Below are positions 46,038-57,380 of a stretch of DNA of 64,000 nt, piece by piece. Every line of letters begins with the position of its first letter. The first letter of the stretch is position 1. The DNA comes from Saururus chinensis (taxonomy: Eukaryota; Streptophyta; Magnoliopsida; Piperales; Saururaceae): NCBI GenBank assembly GCA_035235625.1, contig CP141140.1, forward strand, positions 59,539,152 through 59,603,151, written 5' to 3'. Made by a program: the position numbers and the translations under genes. A model generated the notes under the pieces. The model made no database searches. It saw only the letters and a program-made list of their open reading frames with translations, and was not told where the DNA came from.

Positions 46038-46124
46038 TACTCTATTTGTCCTATATTAATAAATCCATTTGAGTTTTTAAAATAAACTAATCAAATGGAG
46101 CTATTAATATAGGATGGAGGGAGA
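46038..46124. mobile_element. Short Stowaway-like MITE
   Basis: Opens TACTCTATTTGTCCTATATT and closes AATATAGGATGGAGGGAGAA, with inverted AAATCCATTTGA and TCAAATGGAG inside. It is almost all terminal repeat. Confidence 0.6.
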
Positions 46125-46455
46125 ATGATATAAATATATATTTAAATTAATAATTATATTTATGTAATATATATGTATTGTTTATATATAATTTAAATTT
46201 TATGTTCGAATTCAAGCTCGAGCCACGTAGAGTTGAGTTTGAGTTTTACTCGAGTTAAGCCTAGTCCAATAGGGGTATGTTTAAATTTGGCTCAAGCCTA
46301 TTTGATTATAATTCGAGTCGAGCCTAGTTCGAGCCAAGCCAATCCTGTTCGACAAACCAGATCAGCTCATTAATATTCCTACTCAAGGGCTTGATAGACT
46401 TTGAGAATTTGAGGATTCAACTAATGTAGTTGTATTTGAGCTTTATATATAAATT

Positions 46456-46643
46456 TTACTCTATTTGTTTCATATTAATGTCTAGATTAAGAAAAAAATG
46501 TCATATATAAATTGTTTAATTTTATATCACCCTTTTTTAATTAGTGGATGCGGTAAAAAAAATAGTAGATGGAGCGAAAAGGTAAAAAAATTTACTTTCA
46601 TAAACATTATATATTTTTCTCAAATAGTATAAGACAGAGGGAT
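46456..46643. mobile_element. Stowaway-like MITE, decayed
   Basis: TACTCTATTTGTTTCATATT at the left and TAGTATAAGACAGAGGGATTA at the right are imperfect inverted ends of the same kind as at 46038. Non-coding. Confidence 0.45.
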
Positions 46644-46773
46644 TATTAATTAAAAAATGCTACACAAGCTTGTGCCTCGGTTCGCCCGTTGTGTAGCCTT
46701 GTTCACGTGTGTTGACTGTGAATGTGTCCACTCATGTGTCTGGACATAGGTATGTAGCATTTCTAGTTAATTA

Positions 46774-47314
46774 GGGGCTGTTTGGGTACTGAATCGTGAG
46801 AAGATTTAGTCGATTCAGCACTGAATTTTTAGAATCATGTTTGTGTATAGAAGCTGCCCTGAATTAAAAATTCAGTACTGTAGTTAGATTCAGGCCATTT
46901 CAAGCTTGAATTGGCCTGAATCATTGAATCACCTCATGAGGTAATTTAGTTGATTCAGTCTCCTAATCATCATTTTAAAAATTATAGATTCTATATTTTT
47001 CAATAGTTATTGTTCATATCGATTTGTGCCTCAATAAACGTGTAATATAGGTAGGGCCCACTTTAAAAATTCAAAATTACCTGCCCTTGTGGGATCTTGT
47101 TTGATAGAGCTTGAATTTAGAAGCATAATGACATGAAGAACATGCATATCCGAGTTCGAGAGAGAAAGTTATATTAGTTTAAAGTTTTAAAATTGGGTTT
47201 GACGCGACATCTAAATTTATTCTAACAAATTCTCTTCCTAAACGTAATTCAGTTTCAGTGGTGAATTTTTTGAATTAATTTACTACTAAATTAATTCAGT
47301 ACCTAAACGACCCC
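46774..47314. mobile_element. Tourist/PIF-Harbinger-like MITE with TTA target duplication
   Basis: A 541-bp element opening GGGGCTGTTTGGGTACTGAA and ending in the inverse of GGGGTCGTTTAGGTACTGAA. TTA flanks both sides (46771-46773, 47315-47317). GGG...TTTGG ends and a 3-bp TTA/TAA duplication are hallmarks of PIF/Harbinger MITEs. The centre is non-coding with further inner palindromes (GATTCAGGCCATTT...AATTGGCCTGAATC). Confidence 0.85.
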
Positions 47315-47317
47315 TTA

Positions 47318-49735
47318 ATCATGTCTCATTGTACTAGTTTTTTTTAAAATGTATTTTGGTAAATCATTGTTGTAGTTGAAGGCATGAAGCAACAGGTTAC
47401 CAACTTTTTCTGGAAAAAAAAAGACGATTTACCTATTTCACTCATCCACCTGACCCATAAAAAAAGATATGATAATTTTGAATTCGTGAGTGAGATATAC
47501 TAGGTTGCAAATTTGCGGTTTCTAGCTTTAGGAGAGGTTAAAGGGATTTCTTTTGCCAATGAAAATGAAAGAGATCATTTTGAATATGTAAACTGCTAGA
47601 TTGCAAATTTGCCCTAACTTTAGGAGTGGTTGGTGATTTTGGAAGGGTTTGTAATTGGTAAGGTTGTATTTATAATTTTTAAATATGACAAAAGTGTAAT
47701 GGGTAAATAGGTATGAAATTTTTTTTCTATTACCTTCCATTTAGATAATAGTAAAAAAATTATCCTCTAATTTACATTGTCAAATAAATTTAACCATACT
47801 ATTTAATTTCTTAGCAATATGGTATAGACGGTAGAACGATAGAATGAGTATTGTTGGCAGCCTATCCCCAACCTTTCTTCAGTCCACTCCTCTTGTACCT
47901 TATTATCCATCATCCTTTTTTTCTCCTATTCCCTCTTTGCAACTCATCCATGAATTTATGATTTTAACATTCCATATCAATTATGTGGGGATATGAATGT
48001 CTTTAAAAGAATATATCAACCATCATTTGAACTTTCTTCCCTCTATTCTCTACCTCTCTCTACCTTCCATTGTTGCAACTTGCCTCTTTGATGCCACGCC
48101 AACTACTCTCCTCCCAAAAAACACCACTGCCCAACCCATTTCCACTCTTAAAATCCGTTACTTATGTTTGACTCAACATCTGATTCAGGTCCACATTGTT
48201 GAACTTTGATGCTAAGAAGATATCAATCTTTTGAAAAATCACACATATGCATGTAAAAGACCTCACCCATGTGGCATAAAATAATCTATCTTTATCATAT
48301 TCATCTTCTAGTCTTAACTTCAGTAATTCACTTAAATACCACGACACAATATGATTGGTGAAATATGGCAAAAAATTACAATAATTTTTTTTTTATGTAT
48401 ATTAATATTAATATATTTAATAAATTATTTGTTTATTGTCAATTAACAAATTATTCATATAATACATAATTTAAAAAATTTGAACATTTTTATTTTTGAA
48501 TTGGTAGATAAGTTTTTTTCATAACATTTTGTGGATGAGTAGAGAATATATTATGAATTGTAGACACTTGAAAATTTAGTGGGGCATCAATATCAAATTT
48601 TTCTCAATTATTTCTTAGACATGCTCACAAGAAATGACGATGAAACATGAACATATGAGTGATACATGTATATGCTAAATTGAATTGTGATTAATATTTT
48701 TTTTGTAGACATTTATTACTTCCTCTATCCTATATTAATAGCTTCATTTGGAAAAAAAATTGGCTCCTATTAATAGCTCTATTTGGAATAATTTAAGTGG
48801 TTGAGTAACTTAAAAGAACTTCGAAGCTTATTTTCCATTATCTTCATTGTGGGTCTCAGCATCCAATTAAAATATCTTTTTCTCCAAATGGAGCTATTAA
48901 TATGAGATGAAGAGAGTATTATATAAAAATATTTAAAACAATAAAAAAAGGCATTGATGAAGAAAATTTATATTAAGCAAAACAAATCATAAAATTTTAA
49001 AAATAAAAAATAAAACAATATAACTAAGTGGGTTGACAAATTGTCTTTGTAGATAGAGAGTGAGCAATGAAAGAATCCTCGGCTTTGAGAATTGAAAGAA
49101 ATGAGAGTATCACATGTTGTATGGGATGTGAGGAGATGAGTGAGTAAGACGTAAGCTTTGAAAAGTTGGGGCTTGGCTATAATAGATTCTAATGGTAAAT
49201 TGAAAACCCATATGGTAAGTGTTGTTTGTAATTTTAGTCATGCTATATTATATAAGCGAAATAAGTATTGAGTGAGTGGTAATTAAGATAAACATATGAT
49301 GGTGTTGGTTTTCTAAGAAAATTCAAAATTAAGATAAGCATTTTTCTTCTAATTTGAATAAAAAGAAGCGTGTATGGGTAGGGGTAATTTATATTAGAAG
49401 AAATGTTCACAAAACAATGGTTCGTTGAAAAACTATAATTAATGGATCACTCTTTAGGCCTATGGCTAGACATGAATGATGACATATGGGAAAATACATT
49501 TGGATTTTTGTCTCAATGTCATCAAATAAAATTTGTGTATTATTTACTCTCATGTAGACTAGATGTGATGGCTTTTATTGTGTTTGTATCTCTTTATACA
49601 AAAAAATCCATATACGGGGCCTTCTTTATTTGGGGCCCTAAGTTGTCTAAGGCTCCAATTGGATATGTTAACCATCTATGCCTAACTTTCTCCTCAGCCT
49701 CTCAGCCCCATTCCTCCTACTTCACCTCTACCTCA
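47318..49735. other. AT-rich intergenic DNA
   Basis: No gene recognised; the frames present are short and of low complexity. It contains one MITE, listed separately. Confidence 0.5.
48717..48918. mobile_element. Stowaway-like MITE
   Basis: Inverted ends TACTTCCTCTATCCTATATT at the left and, inverted, TACTCTCTTCATCTCATATT at the right, continuing into AATAGCT(T/C)CATTTGGA on both sides. About 200 bp, non-coding. Confidence 0.75.
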
Positions 49736-52439
49736 TGTGACACCCTAAGTTTTTGAGGTATTTTATGTGTTTAAAAAAATAGGTTTAATTATTTTTAAAT
49801 AATTAATCTTCTATGTCATTGATGTTGATACTGACACATCGGTGGTCATCTCAATAAAGTAAAAATGCATTTGTGGGCAATTATTCAACAAAACTTACAA
49901 CCTATTGTGCATGAAATGATGTGTGAGTAGGGATATCAGTAGTTATGCTGAAAACATCGGTATAGCCACTGACACGTTAGTGAACAGTGACATTTGTAAC
50001 AAGGGATTGAAACTATCTCAAAAAATTAGTTACACGTAGTTACGCGCGGTTATGCAATAGAATTCAGTCACTTATCTCCCATATAAGTACCCTTTAACGC
50101 CCTATGACCATAATCTTTTTGGATTTTAACTTTGAGTGAAAGAGAGACTTAGAGAACATCAAATATTTGTGAAAGTGGTGAAGAATTGAAACTCTAGAAA
50201 CCTTGTACATATTGTTGGGAGTAAAAGGTCGAATTGCTAACTTATAACTATTTAATGGTTTAGAAGGGTGTTTTTTATTATACCATATTTCATTTGATGT
50301 GTTCTAATACATGTTGTAGCGGTTTGATGAAAAATTATGCTATGTTTAGAACAAATGATAATATTTTTTATTAATGAAGGTTAAATGACTAAAATCGTGG
50401 TTTTTCATGATAGATTTATAGTGCAAGTGTTGTAGGAATCATATTTAGGATGAGAAAGTGTTTGGTGTTCCATTTAGGTTTCTATTTGTCTTCTTTCCGA
50501 TCATTGAAGTGATCATTGACATGTCGGTGGTTAGAAGAAGATGAACAATACTAATACCGACACACAATATTGCGTTAGTATTATATTGGTTTGTGAGTGT
50601 GACCGACCTATCGGTGGTGGTGTTGATAAGATGGATTGTTATAGCCTATTCACTGTTAGTAAGGGCTTGATGCATTGATGAGGACATTGGTGCTTAGCCA
50701 ACACATCAATAAGGTCACCACCGATGGTGACTCAATTTTTATTTTCCATCATGCATTCTATCATATTATATGATATTTATGAGAAATATAATAACATGGT
50801 TTTTATGTACGATGAATTTGTAAACATGATATTATATATATGTATGATATTTAGGTAAGAAAACCTTGTGTACATATAAATCCTTGTAATGGATAGATAC
50901 CCCTGACCAACGAATTTGACACTTAAAAGATAATAGATCTTCGTATCTAATTTACTCCAAAAGTGAGTCATTTTATCCATGTAGAGAAGGGTCATAGTAT
51001 AAAAAAAGATCATAGGTTTATAGAGTTGATCTCTTAGCCTAGGAGTTTAATTCAAATGGATCATAGCATTAAAAATTAAATAGTCTAGGTGATGCAAGGC
51101 TAGGATTGATGGGACTATCGCTCAATGAATCTGGCTATATGCACATAAAATAGAGGGCAAGTAATGGAGAAAGAAGTTCTCTCTTCTTCTTCTTCTTCTT
51201 CAATATCACATAAAAATCTTAGAACAATGGTGTCAATGAAAGAGCCAAGTTTTATTATAAATAAAAGAAGTCTAACTATAACTAACTAGCACTAGCCAAT
51301 CAAAAATAGAGAAAATAAGCTAAAAATCTTAAATAAATAAAAGAACATAGAATTGAGACTCCTAGGAGCGAAAAAGACTCAAAAGAAAGTAATTCCGACC
51401 AAAAATCAAAATCCAAAATAGAATTGATCCTTATCCTAAAAACAAGCCAATTGGTTGCCTGATACGTGGATTGATTGCACTTGGTCTCAGCCTGCATGAT
51501 TCAACAAATCAATTCACAAGATCTATCAATTAAAAGCAACAGTTTGATCACTCACTCAATATGAGTTATTCATTTTCCTCTTTTTGTCTTATTTCTCCAT
51601 ATAGCTCAAAGCTAGCTGATTTACATCAATTTGCAATGTAATAAAGGAGGTTTGAATGATTATGAAAGTAAAAAATCTGAACCACTTAGATTCATGAGCC
51701 CTTGTGGGCCATCGTTTTATGATATGGATGACGTTGGGCAATAGCTTCAGCAAAAGTCTAAAGGTGAACAATGTAGTAGATTATATACTAGTGAGACGTG
51801 GTTGTATTCCTATATGTGGCTATTGAATCTTAGAGACTTGTATGGTATACATCTTAATGAGGCATGATTGGACTCTTGAGTATTTCCATGATGTGATAGT
51901 ATATTTTTTATTTTAACTTATTTATGTTAATGAATTGTGTGTATGATACTTGTACCTTTATTACTCTTATCATTGTATGTGATTTTTGTTTAGCCATCCC
52001 CGTGGATATACTCATATACTCAACATCCTTGTAATGCATATACTCCAGAAGAGTAAGCGGATAGAAGGCTTTGGAGTGAAGACAATAACGATAACCAAAC
52101 TTATTAGCTAGTAATATATTATGATTTCATACATGTAAGATTTTTAATTTTCTCTTGTTGATTATTTAGATTGCTTGAATGACTTTGGGCATGTGAGTAC
52201 CAAATTATTATTGTTGGTACATATATTCTATTTCCTGGACATGTACTTGGGAAATGGCTAGTTCTTTTATGTATGGTTGATGATAAATATTATGCACCTT
52301 GTTTAATATCCGTAATTTTAAAAAATAAGGAACTCACCCCTAAGTTATTCTTTGTATGATATTTAAATTATGATGTAATTATTCATCTTTCTGTTATAAG
52401 TTTTATGAAAAGTGAATTTAAACATATTGGGGTGTGACT
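49736..52439 (+). repeat. 5' LTR of the gypsy element
   Basis: It opens TGTGACACCCTAAG and ends TTGGGGTGTGACT, the imperfect inverted ends expected of long gypsy LTRs. The next bases AGTTAGCATTAGAG look like a mutated AGTTGGTATCAGAG primer site. The interior has repeated words of the GACATGTCGGTGG / CCTATCGGTGG kind. A segment at about 51180-51530 looks foreign and may be a nested insertion. Confidence 0.7.
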
Positions 52440-52789
52440 AGTTAGCATTAGAGAGAAGGCTAATCTATCTACATGTCTAGAATCATAATATATTACTAAT
52501 ATGATTGATTAGATGCAGTAAAATTAGTGACATAGTGTATAACTATGAATTGCAAATCGTGATGATACCTAATACTTCAAACCAAGTGAGACAAGCTGCA
52601 ACTAAGCAAAATGGGGCAAGGGATGCTTCTACTACTGTTATTGTCACTGCTAGTGTTATTGCCACCACCGTTTCAACCTCTATGTAAGCAAGAGGTGTAC
52701 AATATCTTTAGGAAACAATTTGGATGCATCATTATCTGAAGTTGCTGAGAATTCCTTGACTCTAGTATAGGTGATGAACATGTTTCATA

Positions 52790-53560
52790 ACATAGCTAAG
52801 GCTATGCAAGCTCAAATGTAGGCAATTCAAAGGGGGGAGAATAAGAACGTGAGCTTAACAACCTTGGAGAGGTTTAAGAAGATGAGTTTGGTATTTAACA
52901 GGGAAGGGAAACCAAAAAAGGCTAAAACATGGATTGAAGACGTAGAAAAGACCTTCAAGGCTATGTCCATTAAACCTCATCACAAAGTAAGTATGTCCAT
53001 TTTCATCATGTTGAAGAAGCTTACATTTTTGTGGAAGATAGTATGAAATTTCATTTTTAAGGACAAGGAAAATATTTTTTGGACAAAGTTCCTGGATGCT
53101 TTCAATAAGCAATACTTTCCCCCATATATCCAGAGGTGAAAAAAAGATGAAATTCCTAAACCTCTAGCAAAAGGAGATGATTGTGATTCAATATAAAAAT
53201 AAGTTTGTCCAACTTTAAATGTTTGCTCAATATGTAGTACCAACTGAAAAGAAGGTGGAACAATTCATTTGGGGATTAGAAAATAGACTTTAGTCTAAGG
53301 TGCTAGCTTTAAGACTTACATTTTTTGCCAATGTAGCTTTAAGACTTTAGTCTATGGAAGAAGACTTTATTAAGTCAAGGGTGCCCCGAAGAATCTTGAT
53401 CATGCTAAAAACTTTGAAAAGTGCAAATAACAAAAGAGCAAGGAAAAATAATGTAGGAAATGATAAAGCTTTCAAACAAATGAAAAACTCTAACCATCCA
53501 GCCATGAGAAAAATACGGATTTCCAAATTAGTGGAAGCTGCCAAAGGGAGTGCCTTTTGA
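52790..53560 (+). pseudogene. Gypsy gag remnant
   Basis: LTTLERFKKMSLVFNREGKP followed by KKAKTWIEDVEKTFKAMSI matches the conserved Gag start of gypsy elements (a hydrophobic F-x-G/R-E-G..P...W..E.EK.F). Later fragments (53354-53560) are lysine-rich, like the region before the zinc knuckle. Several stops and frame changes. Confidence 0.75.
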
Positions 53561-53749
53561 AAAATAAGAAAGTATATGGGAAATAGTTGTGTGGGTAGTA
53601 TCCCCCAGGTAAGACTTGTGGAGGAAAGGTCTGCATATGTTATTCATAGAAATAGCCATGACATATTGCTCATTATTATCTACAAAAATATCAAGGGAAT
53701 CTAAATGAAGACAATAGGAAAAGGACAAGTGCACAAGCTTTTGGTTTAA

Positions 53750-54065
53750 TTGATGAAGATGTAAGAGACGGCTTTGTGGTGGAAGGTATACTTCCTATTC
53801 TCAACCAAGTAGTAAGAATGGTTCTTGATCCTGGTGCTTTATATTCATTTATTTAAAAAGTTTTTGCTTGGGGTATGGAATATTCCGAGAGTCAATTAGA
53901 AGCAACATATGTTGTTTACTCTGCTATTGGTAAAACAACTCTAGTGAATAAGTATTTAAGAGGAATACCCATAGATTTTGGGGGTTGATCTTTTGATTTT
54001 TAATTTTGTAGACTATGACATAATCCTAGGAATGGATCAGTTAGCATCTTATAATGCATTGTAAG
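53750..54065 (+). pseudogene. Gypsy protease remnant
   Basis: Translation gives VVEGILPILNQVVRMVLDPG followed by ALYSFI, the aspartic protease active-site region where the usual motif is D(S/P)GA(S/T). IILGMDQLASYNAL lies downstream at 54018-54060, matching the (V)ILGMDWL..Y.A stretch of gypsy protease. Broken by stops and frame changes. Confidence 0.75.
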
Positions 54066-54259
54066 CTGAAAAAAATAAATTTACACTTAACCAGAAGAAC
54101 ATAATTAAGATTTAAGGAATCATAGGAAGAAAAAGTTCTCACATTAATTCTGCTACTAAGGCATAATAGCTTATATTAGGAGGTTGCACTGCCTTCTCAG
54201 CAAGTATAGTGGAAGTAAAAAAGAAGAAATTGAAGTTAGATGATATAAATTACAATATA

Positions 54260-55550
54260 TACAAAAATAAATAAATTGGCAGTCATGTCCCTACACTCAT
54301 CCTTACAAGTCTAAGTGACAACATAAAGTTAAAATGAAATCCTTGCCTAAACCATATGCCTTTGTCACATATATCAAATCCTCCTAGAAGATTACTCCTT
54401 CTAAGTACATACATTATTAGGATATTACATATACTGTATACCCAATAAGATGGCTAAATAAGAAAAATAATAAGATATTACATAATTGATCAAACTAATA
54501 AAGATACCAAGTTTAACCTTTAACATAAAGAAAAGAGGTCCCCTAAAGTCGTAACAACATCAAAGAAATCTCCATGACTCCCAAAATGTGTACAACTCTA
54601 TAAAGCAGCTTCAAACTTTTATTGAAGACTATAATCCACTCTATTAAGCCGATAAGGCTCACAAAGGCTCATGGACCTAAGTAGTCGAGATTCTCAACTT
54701 CCCATGCTTACATAAAATTCATTCATTGTGTTATGTTAGAGTCATGTTTCTTTTAAAGTTATAACTTATTTGAACCAACTCCCAAACCTTGGGGAGAGGA
54801 TTTAAAAATAATAAACTTCCATGACTCTAGGTGTAGGAAACATGTAGTTCTTTTTCATATTATGAATCTCCTTTACATGGCTTAAAAAACACATGTTCTT
54901 GGAACCCAAACTGATACTAGGTACCCATGTCCTTAAATGTCATACATAATATTTTAATTATCTCTACCTTTTTTAGTATGCTAAAACCTACGATTCATTT
55001 ACTTGTTAGTCACACACATCTTTCATCTTATGTTCTGATATTTACTTGTATATATTATTCAAATAATCGATGACCATTAACACCAACATCGACGTGTCAC
55101 TACCCTACCGATAGCGAGTAAAAGAAGATAAGTTAGATTCACTAATGTTCTTGCCCATACGTCGGTCCTATTGCTGATGTTTAGTATAACACCAACTAAC
55201 TATTCGTTTTCTCCTAACCATTGACACCCTTATCAACATGTTAGTGAACGTATTGATAACCAGAGCAAAAGAATAAATACTTCTACACTTGTGCTATAAC
55301 AATTCCCTTTAAAATGAACATTTAAATAAAACTTATACATATATAGAACTTTAATTTCATAATACACATTTAATACATGACAATCTAGAATTATAATTCT
55401 TATCTAACTGTTTCATAGCTATGATCATAATACTATTCCAAACACAAATCCTTCACAAAATCGTGGATTTCAAAGAATTTAAGTGAATTGTAATCCGCAA
55501 ATGATGTCCTTTTTTTCATGACCAAATATTATATAAGGTTTAAGGTTAAC
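54260..55550 (-). repeat. Possible LTR-like sequence in opposite orientation
   Basis: On the minus strand this has words like those in the gypsy LTR at 49.7 kb (GACCGACGTATGGG, TATCGGTAGGGTAGTGACACG) and a similar AT-rich texture. No clear ends were found. It may be a fragment of a related element. Confidence 0.35.
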
Positions 55551-56107
55551 AATTTGACATTTCTCCATTTAATTTTTTAAAATAAACAAAATTTCCTTCA
55601 TTTTAAAAATTAAATTAAATAAATTTAATTAGAAAAGATGTTTTTCAAAATAAACTAAAATTACTTCATTTTAAACAACCAAATAGACCTATTAATATGG
55701 GTTGCAATGTTGATATTTTTCAATACGACCAAGAAAGCCGTTTTCCTGTACCCAAACGTATGCTTTTCTTTTGGCTGAGCGGTCAAACCGGTGAGTCATT
55801 GGCATCACCACTATTAGTATCGTACATATAGTGTTTATTTTGTCCACATGTCTGAATTGGATAAAACTGAAACTGCCAAGAGCTGAACACGGCTAGATCA
55901 ACCTCTAAAATAGAGTTATCCCGTATCAAAAGATCGGATTAAGCAGGTAGATGGATATCTGCATGACTGGAAAAGGTAATTGGAATTTGGAATATCCTAC
56001 GAGTCCTCCAAACCCAGTCCCCACTGCCTCCACCTATGTGGAGCTGGCATGGCCGGATTTTATAGGCTGCTCTGCTTTTCAAAGTCAAAAGGGATTACTA
56101 ATAAAAA
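55551..56107. other. Intergenic, with MITE-like inverted pieces
   Basis: AT-rich to 55710 with AAAATAAAC(T)AAAATT(T/A)C repeats that resemble Stowaway-like element interiors. Then about 400 bp of mixed sequence with no recognised gene. The last seven bases (ATAAAAA) are the direct repeat flanking the foldback element. Confidence 0.4.
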
Positions 56108-57202
56108 GGGAAATTTATTTAAATAATATTTTTTAAAAAAATATTTACTAATTTAGACCACTTTGAGAAATATTTCCCAAAGTGGTGTTGCTTTTTGCCA
56201 CGCAGGCGCCAGCCAAGCAGCTGGCACCTGCATGGCTTTTTTTAAAATTTCTTTTTTGATTTCATCTTTTAGGACTTTTAAAGGACGAAATCAGAAATCA
56301 GCATTAATTTCGTCCTTTAGAAGGACGAAATCAGTACTCTCCCCTCCCCTCTCTCCTCTTCACTCACTCTCTCCTCTCTCTCTTCACTCTCTCTCTCTCC
56401 ACTCTCTCTCTTCAGTCTCTCTCTCCACTCTCTCTCCTCTCTCTCTCCACTCTCTCTCTCCTCTCTCTCTCCACTCTCTCTCTCCCTCTCTTCACTCTCT
56501 CTCTTCTCTCTCTCCTCTCTTCTCTCTCTCTTCACTCTCTCTCCTCTTTCTTTCTACAATCTCTCTTTTCTATCTCTCTATTCTCTTTCTCTCTCTTCAC
56601 TCTCTCACTCCACTCTCTCACTCCACTCTCTCTCCTCTTTCTCTCTCTATTCATTCTCTTAAAGAGGAGAGAGAAGGGAAAGAGGAGAGAGAAGAGAGAG
56701 TGAATAGAGAGAAAGTGGAGAGAGAAGAGAAAGAGGAGAGGAGAGGGAAAGAGGAGAGAAGAAAGAGAGAGAAGAGAGAGTGAAGAGAGAGAGAGTGAAG
56801 AGAGTGAGTGAAGAGAGAGAGTGGAGAGAGAGAGAGTGAATAGAGAGAGAAGAGAGAGAAAGTGAAGAAAGAGAGAGTGGAGAGAGAGAGTGAAGAGAGA
56901 GAGGAGAGAGAGAGTGAGTAAAGAGGAGAGAGAAGGGAGGAGAGGGGAGGGGAGAAGAGAGGGGAGAGAGGGGAGGGGAGAGTACTGATTTCGTCCTTTT
57001 AAAAGACGAAATCAGTACACAATACTGATTTCGTCCTTCTAAAGGACAAAATCAAAAAATTCTTTTAAAAAAAACCACGCAAGCACTAGCTGCGTGGCTG
57101 GCGCCTGCGTGGCAAAAAACAACACCACTTTAAAAAATATTTTCTAAAGTGATCTAAAAAGGTAAATATTTTTTTAAAAAATATTATTTAAATAAATTTC
57201 CC
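56108..57202. mobile_element. 1095-bp foldback element: one giant hairpin of hairpins
   Basis: It opens GGGAAATTTATTTAAATAAT and closes with the exact inverse. The outer 235 bp of each arm match at about 85-90% by eye. The inner 300 bp are a CT-rich tract (56335-56655) and its GA-rich complement (56660-56985), so the two halves pair to the midpoint at 56655 with almost no loop. Each arm contains smaller palindromes: ACCACTTT...AAAGTGGT, CCACGCAGGCGCCAGC...GCTGGC, and GATTTCGTCC...GGACGAAATC. The 7-bp direct repeat ATAAAAA flanks both sides (56101-56107, 57203-57209), consistent with insertion. No protein is encoded. Confidence 0.9.
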
Positions 57203-57380
57203 ATAAAAACGGAAGATGAAACGGTGGAGGACCATAGCAGCATTCTTGGAATTTACTAACGTGGAACGTGTAGAGAATTTTTTATGGAATGAGTGTGTCA
57301 TTTACAATGAATTACAAGATGGCGTTGCATTTCCATTCTGTAAACGATATCAATGAGAAAAAAATAAATACCAAATGAAG

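Larger units (their letters stand above)
49736..54200 (+). mobile_element. 5' half of a degenerate Ty3/gypsy retrotransposon (Del/Tekay-like)
   Basis: A 2.7-kb 5' LTR is followed by a decayed primer site, gag and protease remnants on the plus strand. Reverse transcriptase, integrase and a proper 3' LTR are not visible; the sequence changes character after about 54200. The LTR end motifs and the gag type suggest the Del/Tekay lineage, which I cannot confirm without the integrase chromodomain. Confidence 0.75.

Noticed and set aside
51180-51530. Possible nested solo LTR inside the gypsy 5' LTR
   Set aside because: The sequence differs in texture from its surroundings, but I could not find matching ends or a target duplication, so it is only mentioned under the LTR.
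56163-56783. A 206-codon frame rich in Ser/Leu/His then Glu/Arg
   Set aside because: It is a translation of the CT/GA tracts of the foldback element. It is low complexity and has no start context or family similarity.
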